The position numbers were made by a program, and so were the translations under genes. A model generated the notes under the pieces. It saw only the letters and a program-made list of their open reading frames with translations, ran no database searches and was not told the origin of the DNA. From Clostridium minihomine (GTDB lineage Bacteria; Bacillota; Clostridia; Oscillospirales; Acutalibacteraceae), in NCBI RefSeq assembly GCF_900240385.1, contig NZ_OEQH01000006.1:1-56293 (forward strand): DNA of 56,293 nucleotides, read 5' to 3'. Below are positions 18,390 through 28,156 of this stretch, in pieces (positions within the stretch are counted from its first letter, which is position 1; every line of letters starts with the position of its first letter).

Positions 18390-19122
18390 AAAAATCCCCT
18401 CCTGATGCAATCGGCGTAAAATTGTTCAGCTCTTCCCCAAACGGTTTTACCTCCATCTCTCGAACCGGGCGGTGAATACATTCTTGTGGCGGAATAAAAT
18501 CAATCACACCTTTTTTCATTACTGCCCGCCACAGCCGCACGGTCATTTTGCCTTTGGTTTCATCGGAATAAGCCTCGTCGGCATAGGTGATTCCATGGTA
18601 CATCATTCCGAAATCCAACTGGGGTGTTTCGTCGTAAAAGCTGGTTCCGTTGCCGAAGATGCAAGGTTCCACATAGGCTTGGCATTCCCGTGTTCCAAGA
18701 AAAACATCTCTTCGTCCGCCGCGTGCAATCATCCGTTTGGCAATGTTGTGGTGTTTGTTTTCATTGCGGTCGCCGGCTAATTCGGGGCGGTTTTCGTTCC
18801 AGATAAAATGGGCCCTCACCTGATAACAGCAGTCTTTTAAATAGGTGTAATAAGAAAGATCGTTGCTCGTTTCATTGGCGCCGTGTTGGTATTTAATCGG
18901 GCGGATTCCTTTGGTTTCGGTTTGTATCTGGTTCATGACACGCACAGAGTCAATGATCCAAATCAGACTGGGTTTCCAATATACACTTTGCAAAATGCCT
19001 TTTACCGCTTCGTAAGTTGGCACTTGATAGGTAAACTTCTCGCCCCCCACACGAGTGATGGGATCAGAAAACAATGCATAATCCCCATGAACTTCAAACT
19101 CTACGATGTTTTTATGCTGCAC
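18355..19122 (-). CDS. cas5: Cas5 (type I-C crRNA-processing endonuclease, Csd5)
   Basis: A 255-residue Cas5c/d. It contains FEVHGDYALFSDPITRVGGE and the VPTYEAVKGILQSVYWKPS helix typical of the family. In type I-C, Cas5 replaces Cas6: it cuts the repeat hairpin and caps the 5' handle. I chose GTG at 19122, because GAAAGGAGGTATTCG directly upstream is the ribosome binding site; a longer TTG reading would begin inside it. Its end overlaps cas8c by 35 bp. Confidence 0.94.
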   Translation of the reverse strand: MQHKNIVEFEVHGDYALFSDPITRVGGEKFTYQVPTYEAVKGILQSVYWKPSLIWIIDSVRVMNQIQTETKGIRPIKYQHGANETSNDLSYYTYLKDCCYQVRAHFIWNENRPELAGDRNENKHHNIAKRMIARGGRRDVFLGTRECQAYVEPCIFGNGTSFYDETPQLDFGMMYHGITYADEAYSDETKGKMTVRLWRAVMKKGVIDFIPPQECIHRPVREMEVKPFGEELNNFTPIASGGDFYGMDEHALSNL

Positions 19123-19136
19123 CCGAATACCTCCTT

Positions 19137-21548
19137 TCAAAAAATAAAATTTTCAATGACCAATCCGGTTTCCGGATGGTAACACTGTTCATTTAAAACA
19201 GTGAAACGCCCTTCGTCCGGTGACGATAACATCCCGTATTCCCGCAGCTTTTTGTTTTGGTATTCAAAAATCTGTATGGTAAAGGGTTTTGCTTTTTCTA
19301 TGCATGTTTTTACAAAAGCAGAATCATGGGCAGCTTTTTGCGAAAAGAGATCTGCGATTACTTTTTCTGCTTCTGCGTTATATGGCACTATGACCTCGGT
19401 TGTGTTTTCATCAAAGACCTGAAAATAGGATCCGGCTGTTTTAAACGCCTGGTTCAGAAAGTATTTTCCTGTAAATTCCGGACGCTTTGTATGCAACGGG
19501 TTCTCTGCAAGCAAATCAAACAGGTTTTCGATTTTGCCGTACGGCAGTTTTTGCGGGTAGCTGAATTTTCCTTTGATATCCATATCGTGAAACAGAAGCT
19601 GATAATAGTTTAAAATACTTTTATCGCTGAGCAGGTCACCGTCATAGGGGATGGGGTCTTGCGCAAACTGATACAGCAGCTGTTTGGCACACCGCTGAGC
19701 CGCCTTAATTTCTTGCAGCATCCCCAGTCTTTCCACATCCTGACTTAAATTGACCACATAGACGGCGCAGATACCGCCAAAATCGTTGCTGCGGTTACAG
19801 CGTCCGGCCGCTTGGGCAATATTATCAATCCCTGCCGCCATACGGATAACGCTTTCAAAAGAAAAATCAACTCCAGCTTCCACCAACTGGGTGGAGATAC
19901 ACAATATTTTTTCTTTGTTTTTTAAGGCGGAGTTGATGCGAGCCAGGGTGTCGGTTCTGTGTGCCATACACATTGCGGCGGAAAGATGAAATATCTTGTA
20001 GTCACTGTGGCGCTGGCAAAATTCTCTGTACAGTCTGAATGCACTTTCTTTGGTGTTGCAAATGATTAAAAGGGAAGAGATCTGTTCGAATAAATCCAGA
20101 GAAAAGTCGGCCAAATCTTCTACAGACATTCCATACGGTGTGGTTTTATCGATAATTTTGGTTCGCTGAAATACGTCAAAGACCACTTTTTCATACGGTA
20201 CAATATCAGCGGGTACGGAATATTGCAGCGGCATAGTGGTTTCGTCAAAGCAGGGTGAGGTCGCAGAGGATAATACGATGGTTGCACCACAGCCATAAGC
20301 AAGAAAATTCAGCGCCATGGTGAATAAGTTCATCGTTTTTTTCGGCAGGGACTGCACTTCGTCAATGACAATGACGGCTTCTGACAATGCGCTCATGCGG
20401 CGCACGGCAGTTGTTTTATCTGAAAACAGAGTGTTTAAAAGCTGCACCAGTGTGGTGATGATGATGGGGGATTCCCAAGTTTCAGTACACAGCTCGTATG
20501 TGTCCAGTTTTTCTAGATTTTCAAAGGTTTTCACCACATTGGAATGATGTTCAGTCAAAATAGTTTGATCTTGTATGTAATTTTGGATTACGGCGCTGTT
20601 CTGATCTAAAATACTCAGAAGAGGAATCACAAATAAAATTCGCTTTTTGCGATGTTCTTTTGCGTGATAAAGGGAATAGCGAAGCGCTGAAAGCGTTTTG
20701 CCGGCGCCGGTAGGCAGCGTTAGCCGGTAAATTCCGCCGCTTTGCTTTTGCGCAAATTCCCGGCATTGGTCTGAAAAATAGCTTCTTGCCCGGTTAATGG
20801 GGGTCACCGCATCAAAATCTTTGATTTTTTGCTCTAAATAGGCAATTTGTTCTGACCAAAGCGCATTAGAACCGTCGCGGTAATTCAGATGAGAATCGTT
20901 CATAAATTCCGCCGTATCCCGTCGGTCACCGTCTATAACTGCCGATAATACCATTCGGGCAGTCAGCCCCATTAAAAAGCTGATTTGAGATCTGGATTTT
21001 TTGAAACGTGTTTTAAACAGTTCAAACAATGCAGTAATTTCTTTTTGTGCGAACGAAAACAGGCGGTCGATTTCTTCTGTTGAGGCACAGTTTTCGTGAA
21101 AGGTTTCTACCGCTTTGTCATAGTCTATTTCTTTCGCATCTTTTTTCAGCCGGTGTTCAAATCCACTGGTGTTATTGAGCGTGACACAGTCAAACTGCCC
21201 ATGATGTGCCCCAATGGCATACACAAGAATTTCGCAGGTGATTGTATCAAGGCCAAGTGGCCTTTCGGTATGATACTTTTGAAGCAGGTAGATGCACCCG
21301 CAAAAGGTATGGTTTACACTGCCGCGACTTACCTCTTCTCCGCTTGCGGCGCGTTCTAAATAATCTTGATATTTAGCAGTGTATTTTCCCATGTCGTGCA
21401 GCAGCCCGGCCAGATAGGCCGTGTAATATAAATTCATTCCTCTTAGCTTTTGAGCGGCGTAGTCCGCGACATGAAACAAGTGACTTGATAATGGCTGCTC
21501 TGTTCTTTTGCCGTTGACTTGAGTAATGTGCGCCAGATATTTCGCCAT
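19137..21548 (-). CDS. cas3: Helicase-nuclease Cas3 with N-terminal HD domain
   Basis: An 803-residue Cas3. The HD nuclease residues appear at HLFHVADYA, GLLHDMGKYTAKYQDYL and IGAHHGQFD (residues 23-125). The helicase part has Walker A LPTGAGKTLSALRYS, the DEAH-box variant VIVIDEVQSLP, SSATSP, and motifs V/VI in TQLVEAGVDFSFE and QAAGRCNRS. It is recruited by Cascade to unwind and degrade invading DNA. It is the first gene of the cas operon; the start codon is about 140 bp downstream of the promoter at 21695-21723. Confidence 0.97.
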   Translation of the reverse strand: MAKYLAHITQVNGKRTEQPLSSHLFHVADYAAQKLRGMNLYYTAYLAGLLHDMGKYTAKYQDYLERAASGEEVSRGSVNHTFCGCIYLLQKYHTERPLGLDTITCEILVYAIGAHHGQFDCVTLNNTSGFEHRLKKDAKEIDYDKAVETFHENCASTEEIDRLFSFAQKEITALFELFKTRFKKSRSQISFLMGLTARMVLSAVIDGDRRDTAEFMNDSHLNYRDGSNALWSEQIAYLEQKIKDFDAVTPINRARSYFSDQCREFAQKQSGGIYRLTLPTGAGKTLSALRYSLYHAKEHRKKRILFVIPLLSILDQNSAVIQNYIQDQTILTEHHSNVVKTFENLEKLDTYELCTETWESPIIITTLVQLLNTLFSDKTTAVRRMSALSEAVIVIDEVQSLPKKTMNLFTMALNFLAYGCGATIVLSSATSPCFDETTMPLQYSVPADIVPYEKVVFDVFQRTKIIDKTTPYGMSVEDLADFSLDLFEQISSLLIICNTKESAFRLYREFCQRHSDYKIFHLSAAMCMAHRTDTLARINSALKNKEKILCISTQLVEAGVDFSFESVIRMAAGIDNIAQAAGRCNRSNDFGGICAVYVVNLSQDVERLGMLQEIKAAQRCAKQLLYQFAQDPIPYDGDLLSDKSILNYYQLLFHDMDIKGKFSYPQKLPYGKIENLFDLLAENPLHTKRPEFTGKYFLNQAFKTAGSYFQVFDENTTEVIVPYNAEAEKVIADLFSQKAAHDSAFVKTCIEKAKPFTIQIFEYQNKKLREYGMLSSPDEGRFTVLNEQCYHPETGLVIENFIF

Positions 21549-21694
21549 GCAGTTCCCTTCTTTTCCTTATCCTCAGTGAACAAGATCACTGGCCAAATCG
21601 AATCCGATATTATTTGTATCATGATATCGTTTTTCTCTTGTGGTCTTTCAGAATGATGAAGCTTGTGGGTGCTCCAAAAGCTTCTGTTGTATCT

Positions 21695-21723
21695 ATTATA
21701 CTGACAAATTTACCCATTTTCAA
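21695..21723 (-). promoter_or_regulatory. Sigma-A promoter of the cas operon
   Basis: On the minus strand TTGAAA (21718-21723) and a perfect TATAAT (21695-21700) are 17 bp apart. The only gene downstream in this direction is cas3, giving a leader of about 140 bases. Confidence 0.8.
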
Positions 21724-21870
21724 TTTGAAATTGACAAAATGATTTATATTTATGAAATTAACGGAATGTAATTTGTGAATAAAGAATAAAGTGCAGATCT
21801 TCAAAGAAACACACATTCGGATGATTATGGCCTTTTCATTTCAAGCTATCTATCGAAAAGCCACTGCAAC

Positions 21871-21913
21871 AAAAAAGCCTCACGAAGCGAATTTGCTTCG
21901 TGAGGCTTTTTTT
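21871..21913. terminator. Bidirectional terminator after the BspA-like gene
   Basis: A perfect stem of 18 bp (AAAAAAGCCTCACGAAGC and its complement) around GAATTT. The core resembles the tRNA-Leu terminators at 28233 and 38382. It lies between the BspA-like gene and the cas promoter and insulates them. Confidence 0.9.
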
Positions 21914-22045
21914 GTGGGTCATTCCGTTTTGTTAGGCTTTAAAAGGGGTAACAGTTTTTAAGAACGAATTGTGTTTCCCATAGCAAATCGAATGGCGCAT
22001 GAATATTCCTGAAAACCAGAAAGGTTTATTTTCTATAATGAAACA

Positions 22046-23791
22046 CTAATTAAAATAGCTGGTGTTTCTGGTGGCGGTTCCGTGCGCTTTAACCCCTTGT
22101 TCTACTGTCACTTTGACCGATGCGTGGGTGATTTCTTTCTCACCCTCATATACCGTAATCATAATAAAAGTGGTTCCCGGGTTTACTCCGGTTACCCGGT
22201 AATTTCCGTTGGGCAGTTTATTTACGGTAGCAATTCCGCTGCGGGAAGATACCACTTTAATGGTTCGCATATGGCCAAAGCCTGCCGGTTTGACTCCAAT
22301 ATCGTAAATGTCTTTTGGCTTCATTTCATAGGTTTTGGTGTCTACCATAACCGAACCTTGATAATCAATACCGTTATATGTTATTTTGCCGGGGGATGCA
22401 CCAAGAGAACGAAAGTTAATACTTCTCGCTATACAAGAAAATCTTTGAATTTCGCTGTTTTCATACCCGCTAATGGTAAGTTTGCTTAGATCCTGAAGAG
22501 GAGAGGGGGCCCCAATATTTACAACACTGTCCGGAACAAACAGACTTTGTAAATTTTTCAAATTTCCCAAAAGATCACAATCAATATTGGTAACGCTATT
22601 GGGAATTTCCAGACTCACAATCTTTTTGCAATTATACAAAGCACGTTTTTCAATTTTTTTTACGCTGCCAGGCAGTGATAGGTTGGTTAACCCGATGCAA
22701 TCTTCAAAGGCAGAATAACCAATTTCGGTGACGCTATTTGGAATCACAACATTTTTCAAACGGTCACATTTCATAAAGGCATAGTTATCAATGCGGGTGA
22801 CCCCTTGCGGTATGGTGATGCTTTCCAAACTGTCACAATTAACAAATGTGTTTCTGCCAAGAGAGGTTAATGTTTTGGGCAGCCTGACAGATTTCAAATT
22901 AATACATTCACTAAACAATGAATTGCCCAACTGGGTAATGCTGTCTGGAATCACAACGCTTTCTAATTGACTGCAGCTTGCAAAAATGGTATCTCCTATG
23001 CTTTTTACACTGTCTGGAATCGTAACGCTTTTTAGCTTCTGACAAGAGATAAAGATACTATACTCCATGCTTGTAATATGATTTGGAACAGTAAAAGAGG
23101 TAAACGCAGTTTCAGCAAATGTGCCGCCCTTCAGTGTGGTGATATTCTTTGAGAGCGTAATATCATTTAAACTGCGGCAGTTGGAAAAAGCGGCGTTGCC
23201 CAGGCTGGTAACACTGTTGGGGATGACCACATGATTCAATTGCGCGCAGGCATAAAATGCGAGGTCTTTGATTTCAACCAAACTATTTGGAAGAGTGATT
23301 TCTGCCAAACTGGAACATTCCCAAAAGGCACTCTTTCCAATGGTTTGAATCGTGTTGGGAAGAACAATGTTTTTCAGGCCCGTGCAATAATAAAACAGGC
23401 TGTCTGAAATCTCGGTAATGCCGTGGGGAATCACAATGCTGGATAAGGATCGGCACTGGGTAAATGCCCCACTTTCTATTGTTTTCACACTGCTGGGAAT
23501 TGAAATTTCAGACAGGCTTCCACAATAGCGAAAAGCGTTTTTCCCAATGGTGGTTACCGTGTCGGGAATGATAATTTTTTTTAATTGAGACTGAGAGAGA
23601 AAAGCTTCATCGCCTATCTTTTTTACACCGTCAGGAATCGTTACCTCTGTATCGTTTCCCGTGTACTTTACCAAAACTCCGTTTTCAATTTGAAACGGGT
23701 TTATTTGGTCAGCATAGATTTCTAATCCGCTGACGGTGCCCATGATGACCAATATCAACAGACATGAGATCATCCTTACCACGTTTTTCAT
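22046..23791 (-). CDS. Secreted BspA-like leucine-rich repeat protein (long form)
   Basis: A 581-residue protein with an N-terminal signal segment (MKNVVRMISCLLILVIMG), about 17 repeats of the LRR_5/BspA type (pattern IxIPxSVTxIGxxAFxxCxxL, roughly residues 45-440), and a C-terminal domain with beta-strands ending in EGEKEITHASVKVTVE. Such proteins are secreted or surface-bound and take part in adhesion or binding to host or bacterial surfaces. It shares repeat type and C-terminal domain with the protein at 28660-30117, so the two are paralogs. No cell-wall sorting signal is visible. The RBS is GCGAGGGCG, which is weak. Confidence 0.85.
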   Translation of the reverse strand: MKNVVRMISCLLILVIMGTVSGLEIYADQINPFQIENGVLVKYTGNDTEVTIPDGVKKIGDEAFLSQSQLKKIIIPDTVTTIGKNAFRYCGSLSEISIPSSVKTIESGAFTQCRSLSSIVIPHGITEISDSLFYYCTGLKNIVLPNTIQTIGKSAFWECSSLAEITLPNSLVEIKDLAFYACAQLNHVVIPNSVTSLGNAAFSNCRSLNDITLSKNITTLKGGTFAETAFTSFTVPNHITSMEYSIFISCQKLKSVTIPDSVKSIGDTIFASCSQLESVVIPDSITQLGNSLFSECINLKSVRLPKTLTSLGRNTFVNCDSLESITIPQGVTRIDNYAFMKCDRLKNVVIPNSVTEIGYSAFEDCIGLTNLSLPGSVKKIEKRALYNCKKIVSLEIPNSVTNIDCDLLGNLKNLQSLFVPDSVVNIGAPSPLQDLSKLTISGYENSEIQRFSCIARSINFRSLGASPGKITYNGIDYQGSVMVDTKTYEMKPKDIYDIGVKPAGFGHMRTIKVVSSRSGIATVNKLPNGNYRVTGVNPGTTFIMITVYEGEKEITHASVKVTVEQGVKAHGTATRNTSYFN

Positions 23792-24231
23792 AAAATACGC
23801 CCTCGCTTGTCATTTTTAACAAAAGAGCTCGATATGTATCCGCAAAATGGAGCCTTTTGCTCAAACTATTATAGCTCAGTACGCTGCAAAATTTCAAATC
23901 CATTATCTACTAATAAATCATACGGATATTTCCTGTTGTATAAAAATCATTGATCCGATTTCAATTAAATATGGTATTTGAATGGCATACCGGAACAGAA
24001 TGGGCAAAACAGCTGATATTAGTATGAGTCTGTGTTTCTTTACTTATAAGGCGTGTAAAAAGTTGAAAAAGCCCAGCCGAAAACAAATGCGAAGTGGCTT
24101 TGTCTTTGAAAAGTGAAAAATGGAATAAAAAATGAAAATTTATCAACCAATATTATCTAAAATAGGAATAGTTTGTTTGGTTTTGCTTCATGATAATACT
24201 ATATTTTAGTATGCGAAAGGGAACTGCAACA
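23792..24231. other. AT-rich gap between a BspA-like gene and a prenyltransferase gene
   Basis: About 440 bp with no gene that I support. It must hold the divergent promoters of both neighbours, but I could not pick a convincing pair of -35/-10 boxes. A short minus-strand reading near 23961-24146 is hydrophobic and has no ribosome binding site. Confidence 0.3.
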
Positions 24232-24888
24232 ATGCAAATGTTTCAAAGGCTGCCCCAACATATTGGGATTATTCCAGACGGAAACAGACGATGGGCACAA
24301 AGCAAGGGACTTCAAAAAGAAGATGGATATTCCCATGGAATTAAACCTGGATTTGAGCTTTATCATCAATGCGTGGCACTGGGAATCAAAGAAATTACTT
24401 TTTATGGATTTACACAAGACAATACCAAACGTCCATCCGAACAAACAAATGCATTTCGGCAAGCCTGTGTAGACTCGGTTTTAGAACTTTCAAAGTATGA
24501 TGCAAATCTTTTGGTCGTCGGAAACACCAATTCTTCATTATTTCCCGAGGAACTGCTTCCTTATACCAAACGGGTAACAATCGGCAGAGGCCTTATCAAT
24601 GTTAATTTCTTAGTAAATTATGGGTGGGAATGGGATCTGAATCATTCCGCACCGAATCACTCGGCCAAACCAGAGAAGCTAAGCCAAAGAATCGCGTCTT
24701 CAGACATTGCAAGAATTGATTTAATCATTCGCTGGGGGGATCGAAGACGACTGAGCGGTTTTTTGCCAATTCAATCAATTTATGCTGACTTTTATGTTGT
24801 GGACAAAATGTGGCCGGACTTTTCCCCGAATGATCTGCATCAGGCATTGGAGTGGTATCAAAAACAGGATATAACACTGGGCGGATAA
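24232..24888 (+). CDS. cis-Prenyltransferase (undecaprenyl diphosphate synthase family), divergent
   Basis: A 218-residue member of the UppS family. The catalytic N-terminal motif HIGIIPDGNRRWAQSKG is intact, as are ITFYGFTQDNTKRP and the C-terminal substrate motif in the form IIRWGDRRRLSGFLPIQS and WPDF. The canonical form of the latter is RxxGExRLSxFLxWQ, so the Glu has become Asp and the Trp has become Ile. The protein is also shorter than usual. It has no cell-wall gene neighbours (no cdsA or frr), so it is probably a second, specialised enzyme making a shorter or different isoprenoid. I chose the ATG at 24232 after AAAGGGAACTGCAACA; an earlier start is possible. Confidence 0.8.
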   Translation: MQMFQRLPQHIGIIPDGNRRWAQSKGLQKEDGYSHGIKPGFELYHQCVALGIKEITFYGFTQDNTKRPSEQTNAFRQACVDSVLELSKYDANLLVVGNTNSSLFPEELLPYTKRVTIGRGLINVNFLVNYGWEWDLNHSAPNHSAKPEKLSQRIASSDIARIDLIIRWGDRRRLSGFLPIQSIYADFYVVDKMWPDFSPNDLHQALEWYQKQDITLGG

Positions 24889-24943
24889 GCTTTTATAGAC
24901 AAATGTGTAAATATGATGGTGAATCTAATAAAGATGTTGCAAA

Positions 24944-24988
24944 ACAAAAAGCCCCTTAACCGGAAAAATCTGGATAAGGGGCTTTTGT
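24944..24988 (+). terminator. Terminator after the prenyltransferase gene
   Basis: AAAAGCCCCTTA pairs with TAAGGGGCTTTT and runs into TGT. It lies 55 bp after the stop codon. Confidence 0.85.
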
Positions 24989-25510
24989 CAGTACTTGAGC
25001 AAAGAATTCATCGAAAAATCCAATTGTATTTTTGCAATTGGATTCTTTCCATAAATTTTTCTGGTGTACCCGAAAGGATTTACCGGTAGTTTAGTTACTT
25101 TAAGATTCATAGAAAAACAAAACTTATTTTAGAGAGAAAAAAGGCGAGTGCGGGGAAGAGTTCTCCACATCAAAAAGAACCCGGTTTCGGCTGGAATGTT
25201 TCGTTAAATCATTTTTGCCATTCAAACAGATATGCACTGGGTTAATTTTTGGGGGATTCGTGGATTTAGATTTTTCTTTCGGCTGGTTTATTTTACATGG
25301 ATAGTTACCGATTCACAGAAGCACATCCGATTGTTCAGCCGCTATTCGAGCTAAAGTCGACTGGTTGCAGATTGAGTCAGCAATTGGCTCTTCGCAAAGT
25401 GCGCTGTGTGCAATTTAAAACCCACACATTTTGGGGCAAATTTCCGTATTATAAGCAAGATAGCTATTTGTATTCCCCCACCACTATGTACGGAAGGAGC
25501 ACCCGGAGCG
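24989..25510 (+). other. Long leader region of the ABC importer operon
   Basis: About 520 bp without a gene. It includes a perfect 10-bp inverted repeat AATCCAATTG / CAATTGGATT (25017-25044). I looked for a TPP or other known riboswitch core, as is common in front of such importers, and did not find one. No promoter stands out. Confidence 0.35.
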
Positions 25511-26269
25511 ATGATTGTACAACTAAATAACGTCGACCTAACATACCAAGCGCCGGATGGAGAAATAGATGCGCTACGCGGGATTGATTTCGGAATTTTT
25601 GACGGAGAATTTGTCAGTATTGTGGGACCGTCAGGATGCGGCAAATCCACCTTACTGTCTGTTATTGCCGGGCTCGAGCCAACCTCGGCAGGCTCGGTAT
25701 ATGTAGATGGTGATGCAGTTACAGCTCCATCACCCAAGATTGGTTATATGCCTCAAAAAGACCAGTTGTTTCCATGGCGAACCATTTGGTCCAATGTTAT
25801 TCTGGGGCTGGAATTACAGCATCAAAATACAGCCGAACGCCAAAAGTATGTCCATGCACTCTTGGAGCGCTATGGTCTGAGCGAATTTGTTCACAAAATA
25901 CCAGCTCAACTGTCTGGGGGCATGCGTCAACGGTGTGCATTAATTCGCACACTGGCCACAGACCCCAAGATATTATTGCTGGATGAACCCTTTTCGGCTT
26001 TAGATTACCAAACAAGGTTGTCTGTATCCACCGATATCTATACCATCATTCGCCAAGAACGCAAAACCGCTTTGCTGGTTACCCATGATATTTCTGAAAG
26101 CATCAGTCTTTCAGATCGGATTATTGTTTTAAGCAAAAGGCCGGCTTTTGTAAAAGCCATTCATGACCTTGAAGATTTAACGGGAATTTCGCCTATGCAA
26201 CGGCGGGATCATCCTGCATTTCGAAAGTACTTTAATACCATCTGGAAGGAGTTGGATATCAATGTCTGA
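25511..26269 (+). CDS. ABC importer ATPase (SsuB/TauB/ThiZ type)
   Basis: A 252-residue ATPase with Walker A GPSGCGKSTLLS, Q-loop GYMPQKDQLFPWRT, signature LSGGMRQR, Walker B ILLLDEPFSALD and the H-loop VTHDISESISLSD. It belongs to the nitrate/sulfonate/taurine/pyrimidine importer class. I chose ATG 25511, preceded by GGAAGGAGCACCCGGAGCG; the frame is open further upstream but those residues do not belong to the family. It overlaps the permease gene by 8 bp. Confidence 0.92.
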   Translation: MIVQLNNVDLTYQAPDGEIDALRGIDFGIFDGEFVSIVGPSGCGKSTLLSVIAGLEPTSAGSVYVDGDAVTAPSPKIGYMPQKDQLFPWRTIWSNVILGLELQHQNTAERQKYVHALLERYGLSEFVHKIPAQLSGGMRQRCALIRTLATDPKILLLDEPFSALDYQTRLSVSTDIYTIIRQERKTALLVTHDISESISLSDRIIVLSKRPAFVKAIHDLEDLTGISPMQRRDHPAFRKYFNTIWKELDINV

Positions 26270-27077
26270 GCCTGCCATCTCCCTACAGCGGAAAGCATAT
26301 TTAAAAAAGAGAAAACAGACGAAAGCAGCCATTACCACACTGCGCATCGGCATATTAGTCGTTCTGTTTGCCAGCTGGGAAATTGCTGCACGGCTGGGTG
26401 CTATTGATGCGTTTATTGTCAGCAGCCCGTCCAGAATGTGGAATACCTTTATGAGCCTATACCAATCCGGTGATCTGTGGCTTCATGTGGGAACTTCGGT
26501 TATGGAGACCGTGATCGGTTTTTTGCTTGGTACGCTGGCTGGCACGGTGATTGCCGTTTTTCTTTGGTGGAGTAGCTTTTTATCCCGCGTACTGGACCCT
26601 TATCTGGTTGTGCTGAATGCCCTGCCCAAAACGGCACTGGGGCCTATCTTTATTGTTTGGATTGGCGCCGGCCCATCCTCTATTATTGCCATGACACTGG
26701 CCATTTCATTAATTGTTACTATTCTTGATATGCACAACGGCTTTTTGGATACAGATCCGGAAAAAATCCGTTTAATGCGCACGTTAGGCGCGAATCGAAT
26801 GCAGATTTTATTGAAGCTGGTATTGCCGGCAAACTTTACTACGATGATCAATGCCTTAAAGGTAAACGTTGGTTTATCGTGGGTTGGCGTAATTATGGGC
26901 GAGTTTTTAGTTTCGAAGGCTGGCCTCGGTTACCTTATCGTCTATGGTTCTCAGGTCTTTAAGATGGACTTGGTTATGACAACGGTTCTGATTTTAGCGA
27001 TAGCGGCTGCACTTATGTATCAGTGCATTCTATGGATCGAAAAAATAATGAAAAAACATATGGGAGTGACAGTATGA
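26262..27077 (+). CDS. ABC importer permease (SsuC/ThiX type)
   Basis: A 271-residue membrane protein with about six helices and the cytoplasmic EAA-like loop around IRLMRTLGANRMQILLKLVLP, which docks on the ATPase. It belongs to the BPD_transp_1 family. It overlaps the ATPase gene upstream and the binding-protein gene downstream (ATGA), indicating one tightly coupled operon. Confidence 0.92.
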   Translation: MSEPAISLQRKAYLKKRKQTKAAITTLRIGILVVLFASWEIAARLGAIDAFIVSSPSRMWNTFMSLYQSGDLWLHVGTSVMETVIGFLLGTLAGTVIAVFLWWSSFLSRVLDPYLVVLNALPKTALGPIFIVWIGAGPSSIIAMTLAISLIVTILDMHNGFLDTDPEKIRLMRTLGANRMQILLKLVLPANFTTMINALKVNVGLSWVGVIMGEFLVSKAGLGYLIVYGSQVFKMDLVMTTVLILAIAAALMYQCILWIEKIMKKHMGVTV

Positions 27078-28063
27078 AAAAGTTAATTACGCTGGGATTC
27101 AGTATTGTGCTGCTGGTAACCCTGATTTCAGGATGCAGCCCCAAAAAAGAAGAAGTAACGAATATACGGCTGAATGAAGTAACCCATTCCGTGTTTTATG
27201 CCCCTTTGTATGCAGCGCTGGAGCTTGGCCTTTTTGCTGAGGAGGGCCTGAATGTTGAGTTAGTCAATGGCGGCGGAGCCGATAAGGTGATGACCGCAGT
27301 TTTGGCAGGGCAGGCCGACATTGGCTTAGCCGGCCCGGAAGCTTGCCTTTATGTTATGAATGAAGGCCGTGAAAACTATGCGGTCATATTTTCTCAGCTT
27401 ACCAAGCGTGACGGTTCCTTTTTGGTTGGCCGCACTGACGAAGACTTTGCATGGGAAAATCTAAAAGGAAAAACCATTATTGGCGGCCGCAAGGGCGGTG
27501 TTCCTGAAATGACTCTGGAATACGTCATGCGTCAAAACGGTGTTATTCCCCATCAGGATGCCATAGTGGATACCTCTGTTCAATTTAATATGATGGCGGG
27601 CGCCTTTACAGGCGGCAGCAGTGACTATGTTACCCTGTTTGAACCCACTGCCACTGAGATAGAGCTGGAGGGCAAAGGCTATGTGCTTACCTCTATTGGT
27701 CAGGAAAGCGGGGAAATTCCCTATACAGCCTTCTTTGCTTCTCAAAGTTATATTAAGAATAACCCTGCCGTTGTGCAAAGCTTTACAAATGCCGTTGCAA
27801 AAGGTCAAAAATGGGTCCAGGAACATACCGCACGTGAGATTGCTGAAGCTTTAATGAATCAGTTCCCCGGCACCGAAATTGACGTATTAACTTTGGTTGC
27901 TCAGCGGTATAAAGACATCGATGCCTGGAACGAAACCCCCATTATGAAACAGGAATCTTTAGAGCGCCTGGAAACCGTTATGGAAACTGCCGGTGAACTG
28001 GATCAGCGCGTTGACTTTCATCAACTGGTAGATAACAGCTTTGCTGAAAAAGCTATCAAATAA
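27074..28063 (+). CDS. Substrate-binding lipoprotein, NMT1/THI5-like
   Basis: A 329-residue protein with a lipoprotein signal peptide (lipobox LISGC; Cys at about residue 21). The mature part has HSVFYAPLYAALELGLFAEEGL and GQADIGLAGPEA, typical of NMT1/SsuA-like binding proteins that bind thiamine precursors, sulfonates or similar small molecules. The start at 27074 overlaps the permease stop. The ligand cannot be told from the sequence; gene order ATPase-permease-binding protein is typical for thiamine-precursor (ThiXYZ-like) systems. Confidence 0.9.
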   Translation: MKKLITLGFSIVLLVTLISGCSPKKEEVTNIRLNEVTHSVFYAPLYAALELGLFAEEGLNVELVNGGGADKVMTAVLAGQADIGLAGPEACLYVMNEGRENYAVIFSQLTKRDGSFLVGRTDEDFAWENLKGKTIIGGRKGGVPEMTLEYVMRQNGVIPHQDAIVDTSVQFNMMAGAFTGGSSDYVTLFEPTATEIELEGKGYVLTSIGQESGEIPYTAFFASQSYIKNNPAVVQSFTNAVAKGQKWVQEHTAREIAEALMNQFPGTEIDVLTLVAQRYKDIDAWNETPIMKQESLERLETVMETAGELDQRVDFHQLVDNSFAEKAIK

Positions 28064-28156
28064 TCTTAGCTTATGGATGGAAGCAAAAAAGGTACTGTTA
28101 TCAAAGTTTCGCACAGTTAGAAAGCAGAGGAGTGTCAGACGTTGCAAAACTTATTC

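Noticed and set aside
21619-21816. 65-codon minus-strand frame upstream of cas3
   Set aside because: It spans the strong cas promoter and has no ribosome binding site or recognisable product.
24989-25510. A TPP or cobalamin riboswitch in front of the importer genes
   Set aside because: The conserved cores of these switches could not be found in the sequence.
27023-27073. A longer start for the substrate-binding protein
   Set aside because: It would precede the lipoprotein signal with 17 charged residues; the ATG overlapping the permease stop gives a normal signal peptide.
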